Positions 1 through 6,698 of a stretch of 13,972 bases of DNA are shown one piece after another. Position 1 is the stretch's first letter; every line of letters starts with the position of its first letter. Source of the DNA: an uncultured Jannaschia sp. (GTDB lineage: Bacteria > Pseudomonadota > Alphaproteobacteria > Rhodobacterales > Rhodobacteraceae); assembly GCA_937916365.1 (NCBI GenBank), contig CALFSY010000117.1, forward strand, positions 1 to 13,972, given 5' to 3'. The notes under the pieces were generated by a model. That model was not told the DNA's origin. It searched no databases and saw only the letters and a program-made list of their open reading frames with translations. The translations under genes and the position numbers were made by a program.

Positions 1-863
1 CCCGGCCCCGCCATGCCATGGCAGGTTTAACCACCATGCTGGACCCCGGCCCAGACATTGACCCCGGGATCCACGCCACGGCCCTGATCCATCCAAAGGC
101 ACAGGTGGGCGAGGGGGCCGCCATTGGCCCATATGCCGTGATTGGTGCCGATGTGCGCATCGCCGCGCGCGCGCGCATCGCCGCGCATGTTACGATCGGT
201 GCGGGCACAATCATCGGGTATGATGTGTTGGTCCACGCAGGCGTGCGGCTTGGCCCGCGCTTACAGATTGGTGACCGGGTTATCCTACACCCGGGCGCGA
301 TTATTGGTGGTGATGGGTTTTCGTTTGTTACCCCCGAACAAAATCAGGTGGAGCGCGCGCGCGAAAGCCTGGGCAAGGATGATGCGGCAGGACCACAGCA
401 AAGCTGGACCCGTATCCATTCGTTAGGGGCGGTGGTGTTGGGCGATGACGTGGAAATTGGGGCCAACACCGCCATTGATCGCGGCACGATTGCCAACACA
501 ATGATCGGCAATGGCACAAAAATCGACAATTTGGTGCATGTGGGGCATAATTGCCAGATCGGGCAAGATTGCCTTTTGTGTGGCCAAGTGGGCCTTGCCG
601 GGTCGGTTGTTACGGGGGACCGCGTTGTGCTGGGCGGTCAGGTGGGCGTTTCGGATAATGTAACTGTAGGCAGCGATGTTGTGGCAAGTGGGGGATCGGC
701 CATTTTTTCCAATGTTCCGGGGGGGCGTGTTGTGATGGGGTATCCGGCGGTAAAAATGGATACGCACGTGGAAATGTATAAATCCCTTCGCCGTTTGCCC
801 CGATTGATCGCCACAATCACGAAATTGCGCAAGGTTGTTTTCAAGACCCCTGATAAATCTTAG
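1..863 (+). CDS. lpxD: UDP-3-O-acylglucosamine N-acyltransferase (LpxD), 5' end missing
   Basis: LpxD transfers a 3-hydroxyacyl chain from acyl carrier protein to the 2-amine of UDP-3-O-acylglucosamine, the third step of lipid A synthesis, in the cytoplasm. The reading frame is open to the left window edge (codons in phase with base 3), so the ATG at 18 is almost certainly internal; LpxD proteins are usually about 340-370 residues and the N-terminal uridine-binding domain is absent here. What is visible is the left-handed beta-helix of hexapeptide repeats (I/V-G-x-x repeats through most of the chain), the GGDGFSFVTPE stretch, and VHVGHN with the presumed catalytic His at bases 546-548. The C-terminal helix region (KSLRRLPRL) is also present. 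It lies 33 bases before an ACP gene and probably shares its transcript. Whether this is the organism's only LpxD or a second copy cannot be told from the window. Confidence 0.9.
   Translation, partial: RPRHAMAGLTTMLDPGPDIDPGIHATALIHPKAQVGEGAAIGPYAVIGADVRIAARARIAAHVTIGAGTIIGYDVLVHAGVRLGPRLQIGDRVILHPGAIIGGDGFSFVTPEQNQVERARESLGKDDAAGPQQSWTRIHSLGAVVLGDDVEIGANTAIDRGTIANTMIGNGTKIDNLVHVGHNCQIGQDCLLCGQVGLAGSVVTGDRVVLGGQVGVSDNVTVGSDVVASGGSAIFSNVPGGRVVMGYPAVKMDTHVEMYKSLRRLPRLIATITKLRKVVFKTPDKS
153..188 (+). repeat. Imperfect 18-bp tandem duplication in lpxD
   Basis: Bases 153-170 and 171-188 match at 15 of 18 positions, and both contain GCGCATCGCCGCGC. The period of 18 bases equals one hexapeptide turn of the beta-helix (RIAARA then RIAAHV), so the repeat stays in frame and adds one coil. 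The junction is an alternating GC stretch. It may be a recent slippage duplication or simply repetition imposed by the protein fold. Confidence 0.5.
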
Positions 864-896
864 ATCATATGCAGGTTGCGAAGGGGCGCGAACACC

Positions 897-1166
897 ATGG
901 CCGAAACGATTAGAGATAAGGTAATTGCGATCATCGCCGAACAAGCCGTTTTGGACCCTGCCGAAGTTTCGGAAAACGCCACGTTGGATGATCTGGGCAT
1001 TGATAGTTTGGGGGTGGTTGAATCCATTTTTGCGATTGAAGAAGCATTTGATATTCAAGTGCCTTTTAACGCGAACGAACCAACAGAAGGCGATTTTGAC
1101 ATCTCTTCGGTTGCTTCGATTATATTGGCTGTTGAAAATCTGATTGCCGAACAGACTTCGGCATGA
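897..1166 (+). CDS. Dedicated acyl carrier protein (phosphopantetheine-binding, NodF/AcpXL-like)
   Basis: Small acidic carrier protein of 89 residues. It contains the canonical DLGIDSL motif; Ser37 is the expected attachment site for 4'-phosphopantetheine, and helix II follows (VVESIFAIEEAF). The ATG at 897 is preferred over the in-frame TTG at 876 because AAGGGG lies about 10 bases upstream and residue 1 then starts the normal ACP helix I. It is longer and more divergent than housekeeping AcpP, with an extra NANEPTEGDFD loop after helix II, which suggests a specialised carrier. Its stop overlaps the next start (ATGA), so it is probably translationally coupled to the ketosynthase. By analogy with NodF or AcpXL it would hold an unusual acyl chain for one pathway, here plausibly the LpxD substrate. 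The partner and chain are inference. Confidence 0.88.
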   Translation: MAETIRDKVIAIIAEQAVLDPAEVSENATLDDLGIDSLGVVESIFAIEEAFDIQVPFNANEPTEGDFDISSVASIILAVENLIAEQTSA

Positions 1167-2374
1167 AACGGGTCGTCATTACCGGGCAAGGCACGATCAA
1201 CGCGTTGGGCCATGATGTGCCTTCGACACTTACCGCGATGCGCGAAGGCCAGTGTGGGATTGGCCCGCTTGAGTTGCGCGATGTTGATCGTTTGTCCGTC
1301 AAAATTGGGGGCCAGGTTAGGGATTATGACGCCGCTGCTTTGTTTAACCGGCAACAAATCGCGCTTTATGATCGGTTCACACAGTTCACCCTAATTGCGG
1401 CGCAGCAGGCGCTGCATAACTCTGGCCTTGTGTTTGAGGGTGAATTGGCCACGCGCGCTGGTGTCGTGTTAGGCACAGCCGGGGGAGGCGTAAATACGTG
1501 GGACGAAAATTATCGTTCGGTTTATGAGGATGGCAAAAATCGTGTCCATCCATTTGTTATACCAAAATTAATGAATAATGCGGCGGCATCCCATGTTTCC
1601 ATGGAATGGAACCTAAAAGGCCCATCTTTTTCCGTCGCCACGGCGTGCGCATCGGCCAACCATGCGATGGGATTGGCGTTTCAGTTGATACGGGGCGGGG
1701 CCTGCGATGTGATGGTCACCGGCGGGTCAGAGGCGATGCTATCCTTTGGGGGAATCAAAGCCTGGGAAGGATTGCGCGTGATGTCAAAAGATGCCTGCCG
1801 TCCGTTTTCGGCCAACCGCAACGGTATGGTGCAGGGCGAGGGTGCCGCTGTTTTGATTTTTGAAGAATACACCCATGCCCAACGGCGCGGTGCGGATATG
1901 TTGGCCGAGGTCGTGGGTTTTGCCATGACATCGGACGCCACCGATATTGTTATGCCATCAAAGCAAGGGGCGGCACGGGCCATCACAGCAGCGTTGCAGG
2001 ATGCGCAGCTAAACACCGTCGATATTGGGTATATCAACGCCCACGGCACGGGCACCGCGGCAAATGATAAGGTGGAATGCGCCGCCGTGGCAGATGTATT
2101 TGGTCATCATGCCAATGATCTTATGATATCGTCGACAAAGTCCATGCACGGGCACTTAATCGGTGGTACAGGCGCAGTTGAAATGTTGGCCTGTATCATG
2201 GCGTTACGCGAAGGTGTGATTGCCCCCACGATCGGATACGAAGAACCTGATCCTGAATGCGCGCTGGATGTGGTGCCAAACACCGCGCGCACGGCAAAGG
2301 TAACGGCGGTTTTATCAAATGCGTTTGCCTTTGGCGGATTAAACGCTGTTTTGGCATTACGCGCCCTTACATGA
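1163..2374 (+). CDS. Beta-ketoacyl-ACP synthase, FabF/NodE-type (KAS II family)
   Basis: Condensing enzyme of 403 residues, a typical FabF length, that extends acyl-ACP by two carbons from malonyl-ACP. The catalytic set is complete: Cys162 in TACASANHA, His294 in NAHGTGT, Lys326 and His331 in STKSMHGH. Several stretches look closer to NodE (the partner of the carrier NodF) than to housekeeping FabF: KAWEGLRV, CRPFSA, AHGTGTAANDKVE and the end SNAFAFGGLNA. In FabF the gating loop reads GFGGTN; here it reads AFGGLN (residues 389-394), which could alter chain length or substrate entry. This subgroup call rests on remembered sequences, not an alignment. The start overlaps the ACP stop by four bases, and the gene ends one base before the convergent exporter. 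It is probably not the housekeeping fabF, since it sits with a divergent ACP and lpxD. Confidence 0.9.
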   Translation: MKRVVITGQGTINALGHDVPSTLTAMREGQCGIGPLELRDVDRLSVKIGGQVRDYDAAALFNRQQIALYDRFTQFTLIAAQQALHNSGLVFEGELATRAGVVLGTAGGGVNTWDENYRSVYEDGKNRVHPFVIPKLMNNAAASHVSMEWNLKGPSFSVATACASANHAMGLAFQLIRGGACDVMVTGGSEAMLSFGGIKAWEGLRVMSKDACRPFSANRNGMVQGEGAAVLIFEEYTHAQRRGADMLAEVVGFAMTSDATDIVMPSKQGAARAITAALQDAQLNTVDIGYINAHGTGTAANDKVECAAVADVFGHHANDLMISSTKSMHGHLIGGTGAVEMLACIMALREGVIAPTIGYEEPDPECALDVVPNTARTAKVTAVLSNAFAFGGLNAVLALRALT

Positions 2375-2375
2375 T

Positions 2376-3881
2376 TTATCCATCTATGCTGGCCTCTATC
2401 ACCTGAGGTTTGGGAATAAAGACCCAGGCAACGACCGCGCCACCCGCGCATAAGGTGGCGGTAATCCACGCAAGGCTCGCAAAGGCGGTGGTTGAGGCGG
2501 CGGCATGTTGCAATGTCGCCGAAAAGGTGCCGAACCCATCGGTTCCACCTGCACGTTCGTAAAACATGGTGGCCAGGCCGCCCATCACCGCCACCGCAAT
2601 CAAACCTGCAATGCGCGCCATGGCGTTGTTAACACCAGAGGCCACCCCTGTTTTATCATCATTCACAGATCCCATAACCGCGTTTGACAAAGGCGACACA
2701 ACCAACGCCATTCCAAACCCCATCAAAATAGTGCCAGGTAACACAGCGATCCAAAAATTTTGGGTATGCGCTAAGAACGCAATCAATCCAAAGGCAATGG
2801 CAACGATCATACCCCCGATCCCAATCAACCGCCCCGCCCCATAAACATCAGACCACCGCCCCGCCTGCGCGGACAAAAGCGTTATAAAAACCGTTAATGG
2901 CACAAATGCGACCGAGGCCACAACCTCGGCCATGCCCCATCCGGCAATCATGGTCATCGGTAGGAAAAACAAAATCGTGCTAAGCGAAAAATAGAGGAGC
3001 GCCGTGGCAAGATTAGCGGCGGAAAACGCCGGCGTTTTGAACAGTGTTAGCGGGATCATAGGGTGCGGGGTGTATGCCTCCCAAAACGTGAAGGCCACAA
3101 TGATCAAGAGGCCGGTTGCCACCAAGGTCCAATTCGCCCCCGATGCGTCGGTCGTTAACCCCCAGGCAAGACATCCCAACCCGGCCGTGATCAACACCGC
3201 GCCCACCAAATCCAATGGATGGTCGGCACGGGCGGGGTCATGCGCCACTTTGCGCAACACCAACCACAACGCTATGCCACCGAATGGCACATTTACGATA
3301 AACAGCCAGCGCCATAAATCCGCGCCACCCTGGCTTAACACCGCCCCACCTAGAATCGGGCCTAGGGCCGTCATCAAGGCCGATGCAGCGGCCCATACAC
3401 CAATGGCGCGGCCCCTATCTTCGCGGGGGTATGCACGTGCAATAAGGGCAAGGCTGCCAGGGATCATGATCGCCGCGCCCACGCCTTTCAATACCCGACC
3501 TGCAATTAAGGTTTCAACATTGGGGGCCACCGCGCACAGGGCCGATGCAACACAGAAAATCCCAATCCCCCAGGCAAAGGCGCGGGCGGTGCCAAACCGA
3601 TCCCCTAAAGCACCCCCCAAAAGAATAAGTGCCGATAGGGAAAACAGATAGCCATTATTGATCCACTGCGCTTGTATAAAATCGGCACCCAATGCCGCGC
3701 GCATTGTGGGCAGCGCAATGGCAACGATTGTGCCGTCAATAAACCCTAAGGCCGAGGCTAATATGGCCGCGATCAAAACGTATCGTCGATTTTCTAGGGT
3801 GCAAAATCCCGGCGTTGCGTTTGGATTTTGCGGGTTTGGCGGCGCCACGTGATGGTGTGCGAAAGTGCGATCCTTTCGCAT
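2376..3881 (-). CDS. MFS transporter, DHA2 (14-TM, EmrB/QacA-like) family
   Basis: Inner-membrane proton-coupled exporter of about 501 residues with long alternating hydrophobic segments consistent with 14 helices. Family signatures include FIDGTIVAIALPTM in helix 1 (DHA2 motif D1), GALGDRFG between helices 2 and 3 (motif A, around residue 90) and the antiporter motif C ending LGPILGG (around residues 160-180). The substrate cannot be read from sequence; the family exports drugs, dyes and amphipathic metabolites. ATG at 3881 is chosen; a GTG at 3884 is directly adjacent and equally possible. No strong Shine-Dalgarno is seen. The gene starts only 3-6 bases after the bactofilin stop, so it is probably read through from the M23-bactofilin transcript. 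Its stop faces the ketosynthase stop with one base between them, leaving no room for a separate terminator. Confidence 0.9.
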   Translation of the reverse strand: MRKDRTFAHHHVAPPNPQNPNATPGFCTLENRRYVLIAAILASALGFIDGTIVAIALPTMRAALGADFIQAQWINNGYLFSLSALILLGGALGDRFGTARAFAWGIGIFCVASALCAVAPNVETLIAGRVLKGVGAAIMIPGSLALIARAYPREDRGRAIGVWAAASALMTALGPILGGAVLSQGGADLWRWLFIVNVPFGGIALWLVLRKVAHDPARADHPLDLVGAVLITAGLGCLAWGLTTDASGANWTLVATGLLIIVAFTFWEAYTPHPMIPLTLFKTPAFSAANLATALLYFSLSTILFFLPMTMIAGWGMAEVVASVAFVPLTVFITLLSAQAGRWSDVYGAGRLIGIGGMIVAIAFGLIAFLAHTQNFWIAVLPGTILMGFGMALVVSPLSNAVMGSVNDDKTGVASGVNNAMARIAGLIAVAVMGGLATMFYERAGGTDGFGTFSATLQHAAASTTAFASLAWITATLCAGGAVVAWVFIPKPQVIEASIDG

Positions 3882-3887
3882 CACAAC

Positions 3888-4526
3888 TTAGGCTTTGCTA
3901 CGATCAACGTTTGTTTTATTTGCCGTCGGTTGTGGGGCCTTAGACGGTGCCGTTTGGCGCGACGGTGCGGCCGCGGCTGTATTCGGGGCGGCGGATTGCG
4001 TGCGCTGCGGCGCCGCTGCTGCTGCCGCAGATGCGGATGATGGCGCCCCGCCAACAGATTTCCCTGTCGCAAGCGGGTCTTCGGCCCGTTGAACCGAGCC
4101 TTCAAAATAGGCGCCCGATTCAATGGCAATGGTTTTATGGATAATATCCCCTTCGACGCGCGCCGTTGAGGTTAAACGCACTTTCAGGCCGCGAACCCTG
4201 CCAACAATTCGACCGGTGACAACAATATCATCGGCAACGATTTCGCCTTCTATATTTGCGCTTTCACCCACAGTTAAAAGGTGTGCACGAATGTCGCCCT
4301 GCACTGTTCCTTCGATTTGAATATCGCCGGTTGTGCGCATATCTCCAACGATCGTAAGATCAGAGCTTAGTATCGAAGGCGCAGGTTTGGCCTTTGGCGG
4401 GGCAGAAGGTTTTGGTATAGAATCCCCTGTCGTATTGGGGATAGATTTTGTGGTAGCGCCCCCAAGAGTTGGCGCGCCGCCATCCTGTTTGGGGCCTGGT
4501 TCGTTGATTTTGGATTTAGAAAACAT
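3888..4526 (-). CDS. Bactofilin (polymer-forming cytoskeletal protein)
   Basis: Bactofilins self-assemble without nucleotide into membrane-associated filaments that localise cell-wall enzymes. The protein has 212 residues. It begins MFSKSK, matching the short N-terminal membrane-binding motif of many bactofilins, followed by a Pro-rich linker. A beta-helical DUF583 core spans roughly residues 50-145 with repeats such as GDIQIEGTVQGDI, NIEGEIVADDIVVTG and ARVEGDI, and a low-complexity Ala/Pro/Thr tail follows (about 150-212). The start overlaps the upstream M23 peptidase by 11 bases, with AGGA four bases before the ATG, so translation is probably coupled. The overlap and order match known bactofilin-M23 modules (CcmA with Csd peptidases; BacA with LmdC in Hyphomonas), supporting a morphogenesis role. 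The exact cell-shape function here is unknown. Confidence 0.93.
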   Translation of the reverse strand: MFSKSKINEPGPKQDGGAPTLGGATTKSIPNTTGDSIPKPSAPPKAKPAPSILSSDLTIVGDMRTTGDIQIEGTVQGDIRAHLLTVGESANIEGEIVADDIVVTGRIVGRVRGLKVRLTSTARVEGDIIHKTIAIESGAYFEGSVQRAEDPLATGKSVGGAPSSASAAAAAAPQRTQSAAPNTAAAAPSRQTAPSKAPQPTANKTNVDRSKA

Positions 4527-5856
4527 TACGTCCTGCCGTTATAAAAGTCATTGGATTTACAGGGTCACCACCCCGTCGCACCTCATAATGCAGATGTGTG
4601 CCGGTTGATCGCCCTGTTGATCCCATATCACCAATTCGATCCCCCCGCGAGACCCTTTCGCCCGCGCTTACATGGATACGGCTAAGATGTGCATAGCGTG
4701 TCGTAAACCCATCGCGGTGGCGGATTTCAACGGTAAGCCCATATCCATTGCGCCGCCCCGCGAACGTGACACTGCCCGCGCCCGCAGAAACAATCGGCGT
4801 GCCCCGTGCCCCGGCAAAATCTGCCCCAGCATGAAGCCGCCGCCCTCCGTTAAAAGGATCGCGTCGGTATCCAAACCCAGATGTAAAACGATAGCTGCCG
4901 CGCACTGGCATGGAAAAAGGCAACCCTTCTGCTGCGATGCGGTGCATGTTTATGTTGTCAAGTGCGGCTAAAACTTCGTTCGCACGCTGCGACATCGCAT
5001 CAGGTTCTTCGCCCGAGGTTGACATTGTGATCGGTGTCAAAGGCCCGCCTTGGCCATTGTATGTTGACCGCACAGAATCAATAAGTTGATCGGTGGATAA
5101 CCCCGCCGCTCGGAACATATCATCAAGCGGTTGCATGGATATGGCCACGGCATCTTCGATTTGGCGAAACACGCGTTCTTGACGTTCTTCCATCAAAGCG
5201 GCCTGAAAATTAAGCCGTTCGATTTCTGTTGTTGCCGCTGTGAACATCGTGGCGCTATCATCGCGTTGGTCCGTTGTGGTTTCCAATGCTTCGTTCAAAA
5301 CCGTGACAGTGCGGGCCAAATCTTGCTCGCGCATCTCTGCTGTGACGATGGTATCGGTGTTAGGGTCCAATGCCGTGCGAAGTGCAACAACCTCGGTCCT
5401 GGCAAGATCGCGTTCTTGTATTGCAGATCGCAGTGTGCCTTGGATCACGTCAACGGCGGTTTCAAGTTCACGCCGCCGTTCTTCGGATTCTAGCAACCGG
5501 ACTTGCATTTCGGCCACTTGGTCCATGGCCAATGTAAAACGATCCTGCGCCTGTAGCGCACCGGCGGCATGGGCATCGCGTTCGGCCGATAACGCATTAA
5601 GGCGTTCAAGATACATAAGTTGTTCACGCTGTGAACGTTCGCGGGCATTATCGGCACTGATCGTGTCAATCAAAAAGATTGATGTGGCAACGGCGGTCCA
5701 CCCAGTAAACAGAACAAAGCCAGATAAAATTGCAGCTTGGGTTAAAGGCCGCAGGCGGATGAAACGTGTTCCATCCATCGATTTCAAAAATAGTCGTTGT
5801 TCCGGCAATCTTTTGCCTAAGGTTGCATTCGCATATGACGCAAATCGCGTTATCAT
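4516..5856 (-). CDS. Membrane-anchored M23 (LytM) peptidoglycan endopeptidase with coiled coil
   Basis: Zinc endopeptidase of 446 residues that should cut peptide cross-links of peptidoglycan in the periplasm. A basic cytoplasmic segment (1-40) is followed by one transmembrane helix (about 41-63, no cleavage site evident), a long charged coiled coil (about 70-235), and the C-terminal M23 domain (about 315-440). All metal and catalytic positions are present: His342 and Asp346 in HAGAD, His390 in RYAHL, and His421/His423 in HLHYE, so it looks active rather than a degenerate activator. GAGG lies 8 bases before the ATG at 5856. The architecture resembles LmdC-type peptidases, whose cytoplasmic tail binds a bactofilin, and a bactofilin gene overlaps its 3' end. 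A divisome-type LytM factor is an alternative, but those rarely precede a bactofilin. Confidence 0.92.
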   Translation of the reverse strand: MITRFASYANATLGKRLPEQRLFLKSMDGTRFIRLRPLTQAAILSGFVLFTGWTAVATSIFLIDTISADNARERSQREQLMYLERLNALSAERDAHAAGALQAQDRFTLAMDQVAEMQVRLLESEERRRELETAVDVIQGTLRSAIQERDLARTEVVALRTALDPNTDTIVTAEMREQDLARTVTVLNEALETTTDQRDDSATMFTAATTEIERLNFQAALMEERQERVFRQIEDAVAISMQPLDDMFRAAGLSTDQLIDSVRSTYNGQGGPLTPITMSTSGEEPDAMSQRANEVLAALDNINMHRIAAEGLPFSMPVRGSYRFTSGFGYRRDPFNGGRRLHAGADFAGARGTPIVSAGAGSVTFAGRRNGYGLTVEIRHRDGFTTRYAHLSRIHVSAGERVSRGDRIGDMGSTGRSTGTHLHYEVRRGGDPVNPMTFITAGRNVF

Positions 5857-5936
5857 CTACAAAACCTCATGTTTTCCCACGCGACGACGTGTATGCAACA
5901 TTCACCAATCCACCACGGTTAATTAAACCCAGGCGG

Positions 5937-5964
5937 ACCATACTTATTTGTGGTCGTATCTCAA
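5937..5964 (-). promoter_or_regulatory. Candidate sigma-70-type promoter for the M23-bactofilin operon
   Basis: Read on the minus strand, TTGAGA (5964-5959) and TATGGT (5942-5937) are separated by 16 bases, matching the -35 and -10 consensus at 5/6 and 4/6 positions. Transcription would start near 5930, giving a leader of about 75 bases before the ATG at 5856. Found by eye only, and alternatives in this AT-rich stretch are possible. Confidence 0.35.
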
Positions 5965-5983
5965 CCTATTATTTGAATTTATC

Positions 5984-6036
5984 GTGAAATGCACTGAAAA
6001 ATCTATGATAAAGGTGGAAATTCACCGAAAAACATC
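5984..6036. repeat. Two related repeats upstream of the M23 promoter candidate
   Basis: GTGAAATGCACTGAAAAATC (5984-6003) and a 23-base relative (6014-6036: GTGGAAATTCACC followed by GAAAAACATC) share the order GTG-AAAT-CAC-GAAAAA-TC. Their starts are 30 bp apart, about three helical turns. Each copy has an internal dyad (GTG...CAC; GGTG...CACC). They sit 20-70 bases upstream of the candidate -35, where activator or repressor sites often lie. The binding protein is unknown. Confidence 0.35.
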
Positions 6037-6167
6037 GTTTCGTAACCACGATTAATGGGGAAATACGCGCGTTGATTGTCACAATAGTGGCATCTTAAGG
6101 CGCACATTGAAAGAGCTTTTAGTGGATTTTGGGTTTGCAATATCACGCTATGAGGTGACGGGGTGGA

Positions 6168-6635
6168 TCAAAGATTTTTGGCGGCCTCCAACACGGCGTC
6201 GGCGTGGCCGGGCACCTTTACCTTGCGCCAGATATGGGAAAGTTCACCGTTTGAATCGATCAAAAATGTTGCCCGTTCAATGCCCATGTATTTTTTGCCA
6301 TACATGCTTTTTTCAACCCAAACCCCGTAACGTTCACACACATCATCGTTTGCATCGGAAACCAAAGTAACGCCTAAATCATACTTGGCGACGAATTTAT
6401 CATGCTTATCAACGGGGTCTTTTGACACGCCGATAACCGTGGCGCCGATGGTTTCAAATTCGTTGGACAGTGCGGTAAATGCCAAAGCCTCTTTCGTGCA
6501 ACCAGATGTATCGTCTTTGGGATAAAAATATAAAACCACTGTTTTAGGGCGTAGCTGCGACAACGTGATGGTGCCACCCCCATCACGGGGCAGGGTGAAA
6601 TCCGGGGCGGTATCGCCAATATCAAGATGGGGCAT
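6168..6635 (-). CDS. bcp: Thioredoxin-dependent peroxiredoxin, Bcp/PrxQ type
   Basis: Cytoplasmic thiol peroxidase of 155 residues that reduces hydrogen peroxide and organic hydroperoxides using thioredoxin-type reductants. The catalytic motif YPKDDTSGC gives Pro39, Thr43 and peroxidatic Cys46; Arg121 in ERATFLID completes the site. The resolving cysteine that E. coli Bcp carries five residues after the first is replaced by Leu51. The only other cysteine is Cys100 in CERYGVW, so the enzyme may work as 1-Cys or use another partner. The frame stays open upstream, but ATG 6635 is chosen: AAAGAGG lies seven bases before it and the protein then begins at the usual family start (MPHLDIGDTAPDF). It diverges from the large YhdP-like gene, with a shared upstream region of about 126 bases. 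Confidence 0.93.
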   Translation of the reverse strand: MPHLDIGDTAPDFTLPRDGGGTITLSQLRPKTVVLYFYPKDDTSGCTKEALAFTALSNEFETIGATVIGVSKDPVDKHDKFVAKYDLGVTLVSDANDDVCERYGVWVEKSMYGKKYMGIERATFLIDSNGELSHIWRKVKVPGHADAVLEAAKNL

Positions 6636-6698
6636 GGTCCAACCTCTTTCCATGTTGTGCGCGACCTCAATCGCGTGGTGTAAAAACGTTTGCATATT

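Larger units (their letters stand above)
5857..6167. other. 311-base intergenic region between peroxiredoxin 3' end and M23 gene
   Basis: AT-richer than the flanks and without a convincing coding frame; the longest local frames are very short or are antisense to the peroxiredoxin gene. It must hold the end of the peroxiredoxin transcript and the promoter of the M23-bactofilin-exporter unit. Visible elements are the promoter candidate at 5937-5964, two related repeats at 5984-6036, and a TTAATTAA palindrome at 5919-5926. No strong Rho-independent terminator was found for the peroxiredoxin gene. Confidence 0.7.

Noticed and set aside
18..20. ATG at base 18 as the true start of lpxD
   Set aside because: The frame is open to the window edge, and the family has an N-terminal uridine-binding domain of roughly 100 residues that would lie upstream.
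423..1058. 211-codon open frame on the minus strand across lpxD and the ACP gene
   Set aside because: It is antisense to two clearly conserved genes and its translation has no recognisable family features; it arises from codon bias of the real genes.
3004..3651. 215-codon + strand frame inside the DHA2 exporter gene
   Set aside because: Antisense shadow; the minus-strand frame contains complete MFS motifs, while this one is low-complexity Ala/Pro/Arg.
5240..5926. 228-codon + strand frame opposite the M23 peptidase gene
   Set aside because: Antisense to the coiled-coil region; the Ser/Arg-rich translation shows no domain.
5917..5926. TTAATTAA palindrome with a TTAACC half-site resembling a CtrA box near the M23 promoter
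   Set aside because: The full TTAA-N7-TTAA spacing is absent; a single half-site in AT-rich DNA is expected by chance.
6107..6370. 87-codon + strand frame overlapping the peroxiredoxin 3' end
   Set aside because: Mostly antisense to conserved bcp codons and without a family signature.
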